From positions 3,658,001 to 3,722,000 of the forward strand of contig NZ_JAGIOA010000001.1 in assembly GCF_017876435.1 (NCBI RefSeq): a stretch of 64,000 nucleotides of DNA, written 5' to 3'. The translations under genes were made by a program, and so were the position numbers. This stretch comes from Microbacterium phyllosphaerae. GTDB taxonomy: Bacteria > Actinomycetota > Actinomycetes > Actinomycetales > Microbacteriaceae. The notes below the pieces were generated by a model that searched no databases, was not told the DNA's origin, and was given only the letters and a program-made list of their open reading frames with translations. Below are positions 8,109 to 17,159 of the stretch, one piece after another. How positions within the stretch are numbered: position 1 is the first letter of the stretch; every line of letters starts with the position of its first letter.

Positions 8109-9313
8109 CGCACGAATCCCCTGAGTTGCGAACCGAGACCCTTTCCGCCGGAATCATCAAGCGAGCGACCACGCTCGCCGACGGCCGCGAGCTGATCTAC
8201 TTCGACGACCCCGACACGACGCTCGGCGAAGAGCGTTCTGTCGATTCCCGCACCCTCGACCCGCGCGGCGAGACCGCGACGATGCGCCTCGACGTGCTCA
8301 CGGGAGACTGGATCACGGTCGCCGCGAACCGCCAGAACCGCGTCATGATGCCGAGCGCCGACGCCGACCCGCTCGCGCCGCAGTCGCCGACCAACCCGTC
8401 GGAGGTGCCGTCGCGCTACGACGTCGCCGTGTTCGAGAACCGCTCCCCCGCTTTCGGGCCCGCCCTGGCCGAGGCCACCGGCACCGCCCCCGGGGCGAGC
8501 AACCCTCCCCGCGGCCTCGACGACCTCGGCGCCCTCGGCCTCGGCCGCACCCGCACCTCGGTCGGACGCTGCGAGGTCGTCTGCTTCAGCCCCGAGCACA
8601 CCGGCTCATTCGGCACGCAGTCGGTCACGCGCGCCCGCACCGTGATCGAGGCCTGGGCCGACCGCACCGCCGCGCTCTCGAAGCTCCCCGGCATCGAGCA
8701 GATCTTCCCGTTCGAGAACCGCGGCGAGGCGATCGGCGTGACGCTCCCCCACCCGCACGGCCAGATCTACGCCTACCCCTACGTGACGCCGCGCACGACC
8801 CGGGTGCTCGACTCGATCGAACGCACCGCGCCCGATCTGTTCCAGCACATCCTCGAGTCCGAGCAGGCGTCCGAGCGCGTCGTGTTCCGCGGCGAGCACT
8901 GGACCGCCTTCGTGCCCTTCGCCGCCCGCTGGCCCCTCGAGGTGCATCTGATGCCGCACCGCCACGTTCCGGACTTCGCCGAGACGACGGATGCCGAGCG
9001 CGACGAGCTCGCTCCCCTCTACCTGCGCCTGCTCCGCGGCGTCGACGCGCTCTACGACACCCCGACCCCGTACATCGCCGCCTGGCACCAGGCCCCGGTC
9101 AACGTCGGTCGTGACAGCGTGCGGCTGCACCTGCAGCTGACGAGCCCGCGGCGCGCGGCCGACAAGCTCAAGTTCCTCGCCGGTTCCGAAGCGGCGATGT
9201 GGGCGTGGGCCGCCGAGATCACCCCCGAACAGGGCGCCGCCCGCATCCGCGAGGCCATCGCACAGGCAGACGCCGCCCACGCCGCAGACTCATCAGAAGA
9301 GGTATCCGCATGA
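8102..9313 (+). CDS. galT: Galactose-1-phosphate uridylyltransferase
   Basis: Leloir pathway enzyme (403 aa) that swaps UMP between UDP-glucose and galactose-1-phosphate. The HIT-type active site HPHGQ is present near residues 216-220, with the uridylylated His in HPH. The C-terminal half has the usual GalT features (PLEVHLMPHRHVPDF, AAWHQAPV). The start is the GTG at 8102, six bases after a TACCAT -10, so translation probably begins at the mRNA end. An in-frame upstream start at 8063 would lie within the promoter and is rejected. The stop overlaps the galK ATG (ATGA), so galT and galK are cotranslated. Confidence 0.95.
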   Translation: MNTHESPELRTETLSAGIIKRATTLADGRELIYFDDPDTTLGEERSVDSRTLDPRGETATMRLDVLTGDWITVAANRQNRVMMPSADADPLAPQSPTNPSEVPSRYDVAVFENRSPAFGPALAEATGTAPGASNPPRGLDDLGALGLGRTRTSVGRCEVVCFSPEHTGSFGTQSVTRARTVIEAWADRTAALSKLPGIEQIFPFENRGEAIGVTLPHPHGQIYAYPYVTPRTTRVLDSIERTAPDLFQHILESEQASERVVFRGEHWTAFVPFAARWPLEVHLMPHRHVPDFAETTDAERDELAPLYLRLLRGVDALYDTPTPYIAAWHQAPVNVGRDSVRLHLQLTSPRRAADKLKFLAGSEAAMWAWAAEITPEQGAARIREAIAQADAAHAADSSEEVSA

Positions 9314-10506
9314 CCGCCACCGACGACGCCGCGACCGCGCTCTTCGCCGAGCTCACCGGCCAGGCCCCCGCAGGAGTCTGGTCCGCCCCTGGCCGGGTGA
9401 ACCTCATCGGAGAGCACACCGACTACAACGACGGCTTCGTGCTACCGTTCGCGATCCCCCATCGCACGGTCGCCGCCGTCGGCACGCGCGACGATCGCCG
9501 CATCCGTGTCGCCTCGACCTTCGCCGACGAACCGGTCGAGGTCGCGATCGACGAGCTCGCGCAGCTGTTCCCGACGCCGACCGGTTCCGCGCCGGCGGTT
9601 CCCGAGTGGGCGGCGTACCCGCTCGGCGTCGCCTGGGCGCTGCGTCAGGCCGAGGGCGCTGCCGACAGCGTGATCACCGGCTCGGGGCTCGACATCGCGA
9701 TCGCCTCCGACGTCCCCGTGGGCGCGGGCCTCTCGTCGTCCGCCGCGATCGAGGGCGCCACGGCATCCGCCCTCAACGACCTGTGGGACGCGGGACTCGA
9801 CCGCACGGCCCTCGCCCGCGTCGGTCGCCGCGCCGAGAACGAGGCCGTCGGCGCCCCGACCGGCATCATGGACCAGATGGCCTCGATGCTCGGCGAGCCC
9901 GACGCCGCGATCTTCCTCGACTGCCGCTCCCTCGACGCGAACCTGGTGCCGGTCGGCATCGCCGAGGCCGGCCTCGCGATCCTTGTGATGGACACCCGCG
10001 TCAAGCACGCGCACTCCACGGGCGGCTACGGCGAGCGCCGGGCCGCGTGCGAGCGTGGCGCGGCGATCATGGGCGTGCCGAGCCTCCGCGATGTCTCGGT
10101 CGACGACCTCCCCCGCGCCGCAGAGCTCATGGACGACGTGACCTTCCGCCGCGTCCGCCACGTGGTCACCGAGAACCAGCGCGTGCTCGACACCGTGCGC
10201 GTGCTGCGCGAGGAGGGTGCCCGCGCGATCGGCGATCTGCTCGTCGCCTCGCACGCCTCCATGCGCGACGACTTCGAGATCTCGGTGCCCGAGCTCGACA
10301 CGGCGGTCGAGGCGGCCCTCGCGGCCGGGGCGATCGGCGCACGGATGACCGGCGGCGGGTTCGGCGGTGCGGCGATCGCGCTCATCGAGCAGGATGCCGT
10401 GCAGCAGGTGACGGATGCCGTGAACGCGGCGTTCGCGGCATCCGCCTTCACCGCTCCCGTGATCTTCACCGTCACTCCGTCGGCCGGCGCGCACCGCGAC
10501 GCCTGA
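9310..10506 (+). CDS. galK: Galactokinase
   Basis: GHMP-family kinase of 398 aa that phosphorylates galactose with ATP to galactose-1-phosphate. The galactokinase signature GRVNLIGEHTDYNDG lies near residues 26-40, the ATP-binding motif PVGAGLSSSAA near 134-144, and a C-terminal GGGFGGAAIALI motif is present. ATG 9310 overlaps the galT stop by four bases (ATGA), arguing for translational coupling. It is followed by a large nested inverted repeat before galE. Length is normal for the family. Confidence 0.96.
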   Translation: MTATDDAATALFAELTGQAPAGVWSAPGRVNLIGEHTDYNDGFVLPFAIPHRTVAAVGTRDDRRIRVASTFADEPVEVAIDELAQLFPTPTGSAPAVPEWAAYPLGVAWALRQAEGAADSVITGSGLDIAIASDVPVGAGLSSSAAIEGATASALNDLWDAGLDRTALARVGRRAENEAVGAPTGIMDQMASMLGEPDAAIFLDCRSLDANLVPVGIAEAGLAILVMDTRVKHAHSTGGYGERRAACERGAAIMGVPSLRDVSVDDLPRAAELMDDVTFRRVRHVVTENQRVLDTVRVLREEGARAIGDLLVASHASMRDDFEISVPELDTAVEAALAAGAIGARMTGGGFGGAAIALIEQDAVQQVTDAVNAAFAASAFTAPVIFTVTPSAGAHRDA

Positions 10507-10535
10507 CACCGTCCCGATCCTTCTGTGACACCCGT

Positions 10536-10616
10536 CCCGATCTGCGGAGCCCGCCCCGATCTGCGGCCGAATCCGGCCGATTCACCCGCAGATCGGGACC
10601 GCGTCCGCAGATCGGG
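10536..10616. repeat. Nested palindromic repeat between galK and galE
   Basis: Two direct copies of CCCGATCTGCGG (10536-10547, 10555-10566) are followed by two inverted copies, CCGCAGATCGGG (10586-10597, 10605-10616). In both arms the copies are separated by seven bases, so the 31-base arms pair except for a 7-base internal loop. The 19-base apex contains a smaller GAATC/GATTC repeat. Degenerate partial copies flank it (10511-10518, 10625-10631). It could act as a terminator or processing site splitting galTK from galE, or be a small mobile palindromic element; nothing in it looks coding. Confidence 0.75.
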
Positions 10617-10674
10617 ACGCCACAGGTCGGGTTCCGCCCTGAAATACTGAACTCTCCACCACCTGAGGAGCACC

Positions 10675-11652
10675 ATGTCCTGGATCGTGACCGGCGGCGC
10701 CGGATACATCGGCTCGCACGTCGTACGCGCACTCGCGGATGCGGGGCTGACGCCCGTCATCCTCGACGACCTCTCCAGCGGGGTGGCGTCGTTCGCGCCC
10801 GAGGGCGTGCCGTTCGTGCAGGGTTCGATCCTCGACCGCGCGCTCGTCGAGAAGACGCTCCGTGATCACGACGCCGACGGAGTCATCCACGTCGCCGGTT
10901 TCAAGTACGCCGGCGTCTCGGTGCAGCGCCCGCTGCACACGTACGCGCAGAACGTCGAGGGCACCCGCGTGATCCTCGAGGCCATGGAGGCCGCGGGAGT
11001 CGGCAACATCGTCTTCTCGTCGTCTGCCGCCGTGTTCGGCACGCCGGATGTGGCGCTCGTCGTCGAAGACACCGCCAAGAGGCCGGCGAGCCCGTACGGG
11101 GAATCCAAGCTCATCGGCGAGTGGCTGCTGCGCGACCAGGCCATCGCGACCGCGGAGTCCGAGACGCCGCTGCGCCACACGTCGCTGCGGTACTTCAATG
11201 TCGTCGGCTCGGCCGACCCGACGGTCTACGACGTCAGCCCGCACAACCTCTTCCCCATCGTGTTCGAGGCGCTCATCGCCGGCAAGACCCCCAAGATCTT
11301 CGGCGACGACTACGACACCGAAGACGGCACCAATGTGCGCGACTACGTGCATGTGGGCGACATCGCCGCGGCGCACGTCGCAGCCGCCCAGCGTCTGCTG
11401 GCCGGCGAGTCGATCGAGCCCGCGTACAACCTCGGCTCCGGCGACGGGCTCAGCGTGAAGCAGATCATGGATGCCGTGGCCCGCGTCACCGGCATCGACT
11501 TCACTCCCGAGATCGGCCCCCGCCGCGCCGGCGACCCCGACCGCATCGTCGCCACCGGTGAGCTCGCCGCCCGCGACCTCGACTGGAAGATGCGGTACAC
11601 GGTCGACGAGATGGTGCGCACGGGCTGGGAGGCTCGTCAGGCCGCTTCCTGA
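10675..11652 (+). CDS. galE: UDP-glucose 4-epimerase
   Basis: Extended SDR enzyme of 325 aa that interconverts UDP-galactose and UDP-glucose using bound NAD. The Rossmann motif GGAGYIGSH is at residues 7-15 and the catalytic YGESK (Tyr about 140, Lys about 144) is intact, with SSSAAVFG before it. ATG 10675 has a GAGGAG ribosome site. It completes the Leloir set with galT and galK but is separated from them by the nested palindrome at 10536-10616, so it may be uncoupled from galTK expression. Its last 16 bases overlap the 3' end of the convergent transporter gene. Confidence 0.93.
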   Translation: MSWIVTGGAGYIGSHVVRALADAGLTPVILDDLSSGVASFAPEGVPFVQGSILDRALVEKTLRDHDADGVIHVAGFKYAGVSVQRPLHTYAQNVEGTRVILEAMEAAGVGNIVFSSSAAVFGTPDVALVVEDTAKRPASPYGESKLIGEWLLRDQAIATAESETPLRHTSLRYFNVVGSADPTVYDVSPHNLFPIVFEALIAGKTPKIFGDDYDTEDGTNVRDYVHVGDIAAAHVAAAQRLLAGESIEPAYNLGSGDGLSVKQIMDAVARVTGIDFTPEIGPRRAGDPDRIVATGELAARDLDWKMRYTVDEMVRTGWEARQAAS

Positions 11653-12980
11653 TCTCCGAGGTCTCGGGTGCGGATCGGGTAGAGCCAGAAGCAGAGCCAG
11701 GCGAGGGCGGCGAACACGAGCGGCACCACCGCGACCATCACGCGGATGCCGCCGTCGACCGCCTCGGGTTGGGCGTCGCCGAGCGATGCGTCGAAGCCGG
11801 ATGCCGTGAGCACCACCGCCGCGACGATCGCCTGCAGCACGACCGACCCGCGCACCACGAAGCCGTTCACGCCGAAGTAGGCGCCCTCCCGGCGATGCCC
11901 TGTGCGCACCGCATCCTCGTCGATGATCTGGGCGAGCACGACCTCGAGCAGCTGCAGCAGACCGCCGACGCCCACTCCCACCGCGACCCCGACGAGGGCC
12001 GCCGCCATCACGGTCGACGGCAGCAGGTATCCGAGCATCGCGATGCCGAAGACCGCGACGCTCCACAGGAGAGCCGTGCGCGGTGAGGTGCGCCGCACGA
12101 CCGCGCTCCAGAGGACGATCGACGGGATCGCCGTGACGAAGATGGCACCGAGCAGCAGACTGCCCTCGCCCTCGGCCGCACCGAGCGAGTACCGCACGTA
12201 GAACGGGATCGCCGCGAGCACCACCGCGATCGCCGTCTGGATGAACAGCGACCCGAGCACGTAGGGGACGAACGCGCGATTCGCGAACGTGTAGGTCAGC
12301 TGATCGCGCCAGCGCATCGCCTCGGACGCCGCCTCCGGCACTCGACGCTCGATCATGCCGCCGACGAACGACCACACGAGCAGCACCAGGCAGACGGTCG
12401 CGAGCACGACCGCCATGCCCGGCCAGCCGATCCGCCCGTACAGCGCGGGGGCGCCCGCCGTGCCGAGCACGATGCCGAGGATCGCGAAGATCTGCCGGGG
12501 CACATTGCCCCTGGCGCGCTCGTCGGTGGTGCGGAAGATCTCGGGGAACAGCGCCGAGATGTTGAGCACGACGACCACGAACGCGATGTCGTACACCGCG
12601 ACGACGATCAGGAACCAGACGATCAACCCGGCGGCCGGCAGCTCCGGCGGCATCCACACCAGCGCGAACGCGACCACGAGCGGCACGATCCCGAGACCGA
12701 TCCAGGGGATGCGGCGGCCCCAGGGCGTGCGGATGCGGTCGGACAGCGCGCCGACGACCGGGTTGAGCACGGCGTTCAGCACCCCGTGCGCGATCATCGC
12801 TGCGGCCACCCATGTGGGTTCGACGCCGAGGTGGGTGACGTAGAAGTAGACGACGAACGCCGAGAACGTCTGCGTCATGAGCTGCGTCGGGAATCCGGAT
12901 GCTCCGAACGCGATCGCCTGCGCCCTCGTGGGCGCGGCATTCAACCGTCGGTCTCGAAGACGCGTCGTCAGCGAGGTCAT
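11637..12980 (-). CDS. MFS transporter, GPH (glycoside) symporter type
   Basis: Membrane protein of 447 aa with about twelve helices, resembling the glycoside-pentoside-hexuronide cation symporters (GALSDRIRTPWGRRIPWIGLG after the first helices is the characteristic cytoplasmic loop). Expected role: proton- or sodium-driven sugar uptake. The chosen ATG 12980 overlaps the stop of the deacetylase gene (ATGA at 12977-12980) and has GGAGAGAG upstream; a 13-residue basic extension is rejected. The operon ROK regulator, YdjC deacetylase, transporter suggests uptake of an acetylated amino sugar or a chitobiose-like disaccharide, which is inference. The gene ends inside the 3' end of galE (16-bp convergent overlap). 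Confidence 0.85.
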   Translation of the reverse strand: MTSLTTRLRDRRLNAAPTRAQAIAFGASGFPTQLMTQTFSAFVVYFYVTHLGVEPTWVAAAMIAHGVLNAVLNPVVGALSDRIRTPWGRRIPWIGLGIVPLVVAFALVWMPPELPAAGLIVWFLIVVAVYDIAFVVVVLNISALFPEIFRTTDERARGNVPRQIFAILGIVLGTAGAPALYGRIGWPGMAVVLATVCLVLLVWSFVGGMIERRVPEAASEAMRWRDQLTYTFANRAFVPYVLGSLFIQTAIAVVLAAIPFYVRYSLGAAEGEGSLLLGAIFVTAIPSIVLWSAVVRRTSPRTALLWSVAVFGIAMLGYLLPSTVMAAALVGVAVGVGVGGLLQLLEVVLAQIIDEDAVRTGHRREGAYFGVNGFVVRGSVVLQAIVAAVVLTASGFDASLGDAQPEAVDGGIRVMVAVVPLVFAALAWLCFWLYPIRTRDLGDQEAA

Positions 12981-13885
12981 GCGCTCTCTCTCCGCTGCAG
13001 GTCGCGCAGGTCGCGCCACCCCAGCCTGATCAGTCCCTCGTCGGCGATCGCCTGCAGCACCGCCGGATCCGACAGCAGACGCAGCTCGTGCCCCCGCTTC
13101 ACGGCGCCGTAGTCGACGGCGGCACGCAGCTCGTCGTCGTCGACCATCGGATGCAGGTAGATCTCCGTCACTCCCGAAGGCACCGCCCGCAGCAGCGCGA
13201 TGAACCCGTCTCGTACCTGCTCGTACGACTCGTCGGGTGCGGCGTCGAAGGGATGGCTCCAGAGGCGGTCGATGATCTCGACGCCGAACGCGTCGGCCCC
13301 GGCCGCAGCCTCGGCGAGCTTCGCCTGCAGCGCGGCATCGTCTTCCGTGCCCTCCATGCTCCGAGGCAGCCGGAACGGCAGCCCGTGGCGCGCGGCCAGC
13401 TCGAACACGGGCCGCAGGAAGTCGCGTCCGGTGAGCAGCCCGTAGACCGACCCCATGTGGTTGTCGAGGTGGGTCACATCGACACCGGCATCCAGTGCCG
13501 CCTGCAACTGGGCTGCGATCTCGGCCGCGACGTCATCGGTCGACGCGTGCTGCTCGATCTCGAGCGCACCGGCCGGGAAGTATCCGGCCGCATCGACCAG
13601 GGTCGTGCCTGTTCCGGTGAGCGGGCGCCACCGGTAGTCGGTCCACTCGCTCGTGAGCACGAGGTGCACTCCCACGTCGAGATCCGGTCGCGACGCGGCG
13701 AACGCGAGCGCCTCGGGGGCCCAGGCGCACGGCACCATCACCGTCGTGGAATCGATGTGCCCTGCATCCAGCAGCTGGACGATCGCGGTGTTCGCCGCGT
13801 GGCACATACCGAAGTCGTCGGCGTTGATGATCACGGCTCGGGCGCCGGGGGCGAGCCCGAGTCGATCTGCGAGATCCGAGCTCAT
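12977..13885 (-). CDS. YdjC/ChbG family carbohydrate deacetylase
   Basis: Protein of 302 aa with the YdjC/ChbG fold. The metal-binding motif INADDFGMCHAAN sits at residues 20-32; a second metal-ligand region is VTHLDNHMGS (about 143-152), and VGVHLVLTSEW at about 72-82 is also typical. Characterised members deacetylate N-acetylated oligosaccharides such as chitobiose or its 6-phosphate. There is no signal peptide, so it acts inside the cell. Start ATG 13885 overlaps the ROK regulator stop and its own stop overlaps the transporter start, so the three genes are translationally coupled. Exact substrate is not determined by sequence. Confidence 0.85.
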   Translation of the reverse strand: MSSDLADRLGLAPGARAVIINADDFGMCHAANTAIVQLLDAGHIDSTTVMVPCAWAPEALAFAASRPDLDVGVHLVLTSEWTDYRWRPLTGTGTTLVDAAGYFPAGALEIEQHASTDDVAAEIAAQLQAALDAGVDVTHLDNHMGSVYGLLTGRDFLRPVFELAARHGLPFRLPRSMEGTEDDAALQAKLAEAAAGADAFGVEIIDRLWSHPFDAAPDESYEQVRDGFIALLRAVPSGVTEIYLHPMVDDDELRAAVDYGAVKRGHELRLLSDPAVLQAIADEGLIRLGWRDLRDLQRRESA

Positions 13886-15024
13886 CTGCGCTTCCTGTCT
13901 GCATCGGGAACGAGACGCGAGAACACGGTCGCGCGAAGAGCGGATGCCGCCTCACCCACCGCCCCGACCAGCGGCGCCTCCGGTCCGAACGACGAGACCG
14001 CGAACGTCAGAGGCAGTCTCGGAGCGAGGTTCTCGGCGTAGTAGTCGGCGACGGCGTCGATCATCGCGGGGTGCGCAGCGGATCCGCTGAGGATGAACGC
14101 CTCAGGATCCAGCACGAGGGCGATGCTGCCGGCGATCAGAGTCAGTCGGCGCCCCATCTCGGCAGCCATCGCGATCGCGGCAGGGTCGCCGGCGTGCGCG
14201 GCATCGAGATGCTGGTCGACCGTCTCGTCGGGGTTGCGCCCGTTGGCGAGGGCGAGATCGCGCACGACCTCGTCGCCGAGCACGGGGGCTCCGATCGGCA
14301 CCGGCGTCTGCGGCAGGTACATGACCTCGCCGGCGACTCCCGAGAAGCCGCGGTGCAGCACACCGTCGATCACGATGCCCGCGCCGAGCCCGTCGTCGAG
14401 CAGCAACAGGGCGAAGCTGGCGAGGTCGGCGCCGGTGCCCGCTGTCAGTTCTGCGAGCGCCGCCAGATTGACGTCGTTCTCGACGCGTACGGGGCAGCCG
14501 AGACGCTCCGAGAGCGCGTTCTTGAACGCACCCCCGTCTGGCCCCTGATCGTCGCGGATGCCGCCGTCGGCCGAGACGATGCCGGGGATGCCGACGACCG
14601 CGAGCTCCAGCGGCCCGGCGACCACTCGTCTGCAGGCGGTGACGAGCTCGACGATGTGCTCCACCCGATCGCCCCGCACGGGGAACGGCGCGTGATGCTC
14701 GGCTCGGACGGCACCGGTCGGGTCGACGAGCACGACGTGGGCGGCATGGCCGTCGACGTGCACGGCGGCGGCGAGGCCGAGCTGCGGATGCAGCGCCACA
14801 CGGCCCGCGGCGGGTCCTCGGGTCTCGCGGTCGACGCCTGCCGGCGCGACCGCCGCGGCGCTCTCGAGCATCCGCAGCACCTGCGTCACCGCGGTGCGCG
14901 AGAGCCCGGTCTCGGTCGCGAGCGCGTTTCGCGTGAGTGGCCCTCGGCGAGCGAGCGTCTCGAGGATCGCACGTCCGTTGAGGGTGCGTAAGAGGGTCTG
15001 CGGGCCCGCCAGTGGTCTTGCCAT
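13882..15024 (-). CDS. ROK family transcriptional regulator
   Basis: Repressor of 380 aa with an N-terminal winged helix (residues 12-65: ILETLARRGPLTRNALATETGLSRTAVTQVL) and a ROK sugar-binding domain. The ENDVNLAALAE segment holds the conserved sugar-binding Asp. The usual ROK zinc motif CxCGxxGC after the GEVMYLP segment is absent, and the ATP-site DxGxT motif is degraded, so it is a regulator and not a kinase. ATG 15024 follows a GGGGGGATC ribosome site. It heads a coupled operon with the deacetylase and the sugar symporter and likely controls it; a GACAC-ATC-GTGTC palindrome at 15059-15071 is a candidate operator. Confidence 0.88.
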   Translation of the reverse strand: MARPLAGPQTLLRTLNGRAILETLARRGPLTRNALATETGLSRTAVTQVLRMLESAAAVAPAGVDRETRGPAAGRVALHPQLGLAAAVHVDGHAAHVVLVDPTGAVRAEHHAPFPVRGDRVEHIVELVTACRRVVAGPLELAVVGIPGIVSADGGIRDDQGPDGGAFKNALSERLGCPVRVENDVNLAALAELTAGTGADLASFALLLLDDGLGAGIVIDGVLHRGFSGVAGEVMYLPQTPVPIGAPVLGDEVVRDLALANGRNPDETVDQHLDAAHAGDPAAIAMAAEMGRRLTLIAGSIALVLDPEAFILSGSAAHPAMIDAVADYYAENLAPRLPLTFAVSSFGPEAPLVGAVGEAASALRATVFSRLVPDADRKRR

Positions 15025-15058
15025 GATGATCCCCCCGGATTCGACGTGCGCTCAGCAT

Positions 15059-15071
15059 GACACATCGTGTC
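15059..15071. promoter_or_regulatory. Candidate ROK operator palindrome
   Basis: GACAC-ATC-GTGTC lies 35 bp upstream of the ROK regulator gene in the intergenic region shared with the GNAT gene. The arms are perfect 5-mers. Position suggests an autoregulatory operator; binding is inference. Confidence 0.35.
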
Positions 15072-15127
15072 TCACTGGTCGAGGGGTCAGTCCGTCAGGT
15101 TCGACGGCGCTTCCAGAACACCGCTTC

Positions 15128-15139
15128 TAGAGTGGTCGG
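15128..15139 (+). promoter_or_regulatory. Leaderless -10 for GNAT gene
   Basis: TAGAGT at 15128-15133 is followed by exactly six bases and the ATG at 15140. No ribosome site is visible, so a leaderless transcript is likely. Confidence 0.5.
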
Positions 15140-15667
15140 ATGACGACACTGCTGATCCGTGACGGAGTGATCGACGACGCCGATCAGATCGCCGGCGTGC
15201 ACGTCCGCTCCTGGCAGGCGGCGTACCGCGGGCTCATCGACCAGGAGGTCCTCGACGGGCTCTCGATCCCCGACCGCGCCGAGGGGTGGCGACGCAACCT
15301 CTCGGACCCGCTGCCGACCATCATCGGCATTCTTGTCGCCGAACGCGACGGCGAGATCGTCGGGTGGACATCCTTCGGCTCAGGGCGCGAGGAGGAGGGA
15401 GCGGGCGACGGCGAGGTCTACGGGATCTACGCCGACCCCGCCGAGTGGTCGACGGGCGTCGGACGCGCGTTGCTCGACGCCGCCGAGCAACGGATCCTGG
15501 ACGCCGGCCACACGCGTGCGTACCTGTGGGTGCTCGACGGCAATGAACGCGCCGACGCGTTCTACGCTCGCCAGGGGTGGGTGGCCGACGGCGCGAGCAA
15601 GGTCGAGGAGCGGCCGGGAATGAGCCTGCGGGAACACCGCAGGGTCAAGCATCTGGCCGGCTCCTGA
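15140..15667 (+). CDS. GNAT family N-acetyltransferase
   Basis: Acetyl-CoA-dependent acetyltransferase of 175 aa. The GNAT fold is recognisable: N-terminal strand and helix (IRDGVIDDADQIAGVHVRSWQAAYRGL), central beta strands ending YGIYADPAEWSTGVGRALLDAAE (residues about 93-115; acetyl-CoA pyrophosphate loop with the variant spacing S-T-G-V-G-R-A), and a late strand AYLWVLDGNERADAFYARQGW. The phrase SWQAAYRGLI marks the RimI-like subgroup common in actinobacteria. Acceptor substrate cannot be read from the sequence. It is likely translated from a leaderless mRNA. It is convergent with the aldehyde dehydrogenase gene, only 13 bp away. Confidence 0.88.
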   Translation: MTTLLIRDGVIDDADQIAGVHVRSWQAAYRGLIDQEVLDGLSIPDRAEGWRRNLSDPLPTIIGILVAERDGEIVGWTSFGSGREEEGAGDGEVYGIYADPAEWSTGVGRALLDAAEQRILDAGHTRAYLWVLDGNERADAFYARQGWVADGASKVEERPGMSLREHRRVKHLAGS

Positions 15668-15680
15668 CCCGGCCGCGCTC

Positions 15681-17123
15681 TCAGTCGAGAGCCGACATCA
15701 CGTGCTTGATGCGCGTGTAGTCGTCGAAGCCGTACTGCGAGAGGTCCTTGCCGTAGCCGGAGTGCTTGAACCCGCCGTGGGGCATGTCCGACACGAACGG
15801 GATGTGCGTGTTGATCCACACGCATCCGAAGTCGAGGTCGCGTGAGAAGCGCATCGCGCGGGCGTGGTCGGTCGTCCAGACCGACGATGCCAGCGCGTAC
15901 GGCACGTCGTTCGCCATCTCGAGTGCCTGCGCGTCGGTGTCGAACGACTGCACGGTGAGCACCGGGCCGAAGATCTCGCCCTGCACGGCCTCGTCGTCCT
16001 GGTGCAGGCCCGACACGATGGTCGCCTCGAAGAAGTAGCCCGTGTCTCCCTGTCGCCGACCGCCGGTCTCGATCGTGGCGTGCGCCGGCAGCCGGTCAAC
16101 GAACCCCTGCACCTGGGCGAGCTGAGCCGCACTGCTCAAGGGGCCGTAGAGCACGCCCTCCTCGTGCGGTGCGCCGGTGCGCGCATCCGTCTTCGCCTTC
16201 TCGACCAGGGCCGCGACGAACTCGTCGTGCACAGACGAGTGCACGAGGACGCGCGTGGCGGCGGTGCAGTCCTGCCCCGCGTTGAAGAAGGCACCGGTGA
16301 TGATTCCGGATGCCGCCTTGTCGAGGTTCGCGTCGGGGAAGACGATCGCCGGCGCCTTGCCGCCGAGTTCGAGGTGCACGCGCTTGACGTCGTTCGCCGC
16401 CGAGCGGGCGACGGCCATGCCCGCACGGACGGACCCGGTGATCGCGACCATCTGCGGAGTCGGATGCTCGACGAGAGCGACACCGGTGTCACGGTCGCCG
16501 AGCACGACATTGAGCGTGCCTGTGGGCGTGTGGACCGCGACGATCTCGGCGAGCAGCAGCGTCGTGAGCGGCGTCGATTCAGCCGGCTTCAGCACCACGG
16601 TGTTGCCCGCGGCGAGCGCGGGAGCGATCTTCCACACGGCCATGTTCAGCGGATAGTTCCACGGCGTGACCTGGCCGATGACGCCGATCGGCTCTCGGCG
16701 CACGAATGACGTGTGTCCGGCGAGGTACTCCCCCGCGGCGCGGCCTTCGAGGCTGCGCGCCGCCCCGGCGAAGAACCGCAGCTGGTCGATCGACTGCAGG
16801 ATCTCGTCGTCGACGAGGGTGGCGCGGGGCTTTCCGGTGTCCTTCGACTCCAGGTCGGCGAACTCCTCGGCCCGGGCCTGCATCTCATCGGCGATGCGGA
16901 ACAGCGCCAGCTGCCGATCGGCCGGTGTCGTGTCGCGCCAGATCGGGAACGCGGCGGATGCGGCGGCATAGGCCGCATCGACGTCGGAGGCGTCCGAGAC
17001 GGGCAGCTCGCCGTAGGTCTCCTCGGTCACGGGGTCGATCAGCGGCATCCGCCCCTGTCCGCTCACGGGAACGTACTGCCCGCCGATGAAGTTCTTGAGG
17101 AGTTCTGTGGCCATGCCCGCCAT
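15681..17123 (-). CDS. Aldehyde dehydrogenase, gamma-aminobutyraldehyde type
   Basis: NAD(P)-dependent aldehyde dehydrogenase of up to 480 aa. Catalytic residues are intact: Asn157 (PWNYP), Glu252 (LELGGK) and Cys286 (NAGQDC). Overall it resembles gamma-aminobutyraldehyde (PatD/Prr) and betaine-aldehyde-like dehydrogenases (FIGGQYVPVSG start, FVSDMPHGGFKHSGYGKDLS end). Two nearby ATGs (17123 and 17114) are possible and neither has a strong ribosome site. It is divergent from an Lrp regulator and close to a PuuB-like oxidase, so it probably oxidises the aminoaldehyde made in polyamine breakdown to a GABA-type acid. Confidence 0.85.
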   Translation of the reverse strand: MAGMATELLKNFIGGQYVPVSGQGRMPLIDPVTEETYGELPVSDASDVDAAYAAASAAFPIWRDTTPADRQLALFRIADEMQARAEEFADLESKDTGKPRATLVDDEILQSIDQLRFFAGAARSLEGRAAGEYLAGHTSFVRREPIGVIGQVTPWNYPLNMAVWKIAPALAAGNTVVLKPAESTPLTTLLLAEIVAVHTPTGTLNVVLGDRDTGVALVEHPTPQMVAITGSVRAGMAVARSAANDVKRVHLELGGKAPAIVFPDANLDKAASGIITGAFFNAGQDCTAATRVLVHSSVHDEFVAALVEKAKTDARTGAPHEEGVLYGPLSSAAQLAQVQGFVDRLPAHATIETGGRRQGDTGYFFEATIVSGLHQDDEAVQGEIFGPVLTVQSFDTDAQALEMANDVPYALASSVWTTDHARAMRFSRDLDFGCVWINTHIPFVSDMPHGGFKHSGYGKDLSQYGFDDYTRIKHVMSALD

Positions 17124-17159
17124 GCTAGCGATCGGAGTGCGAATACAGAAGAGTCTTTT

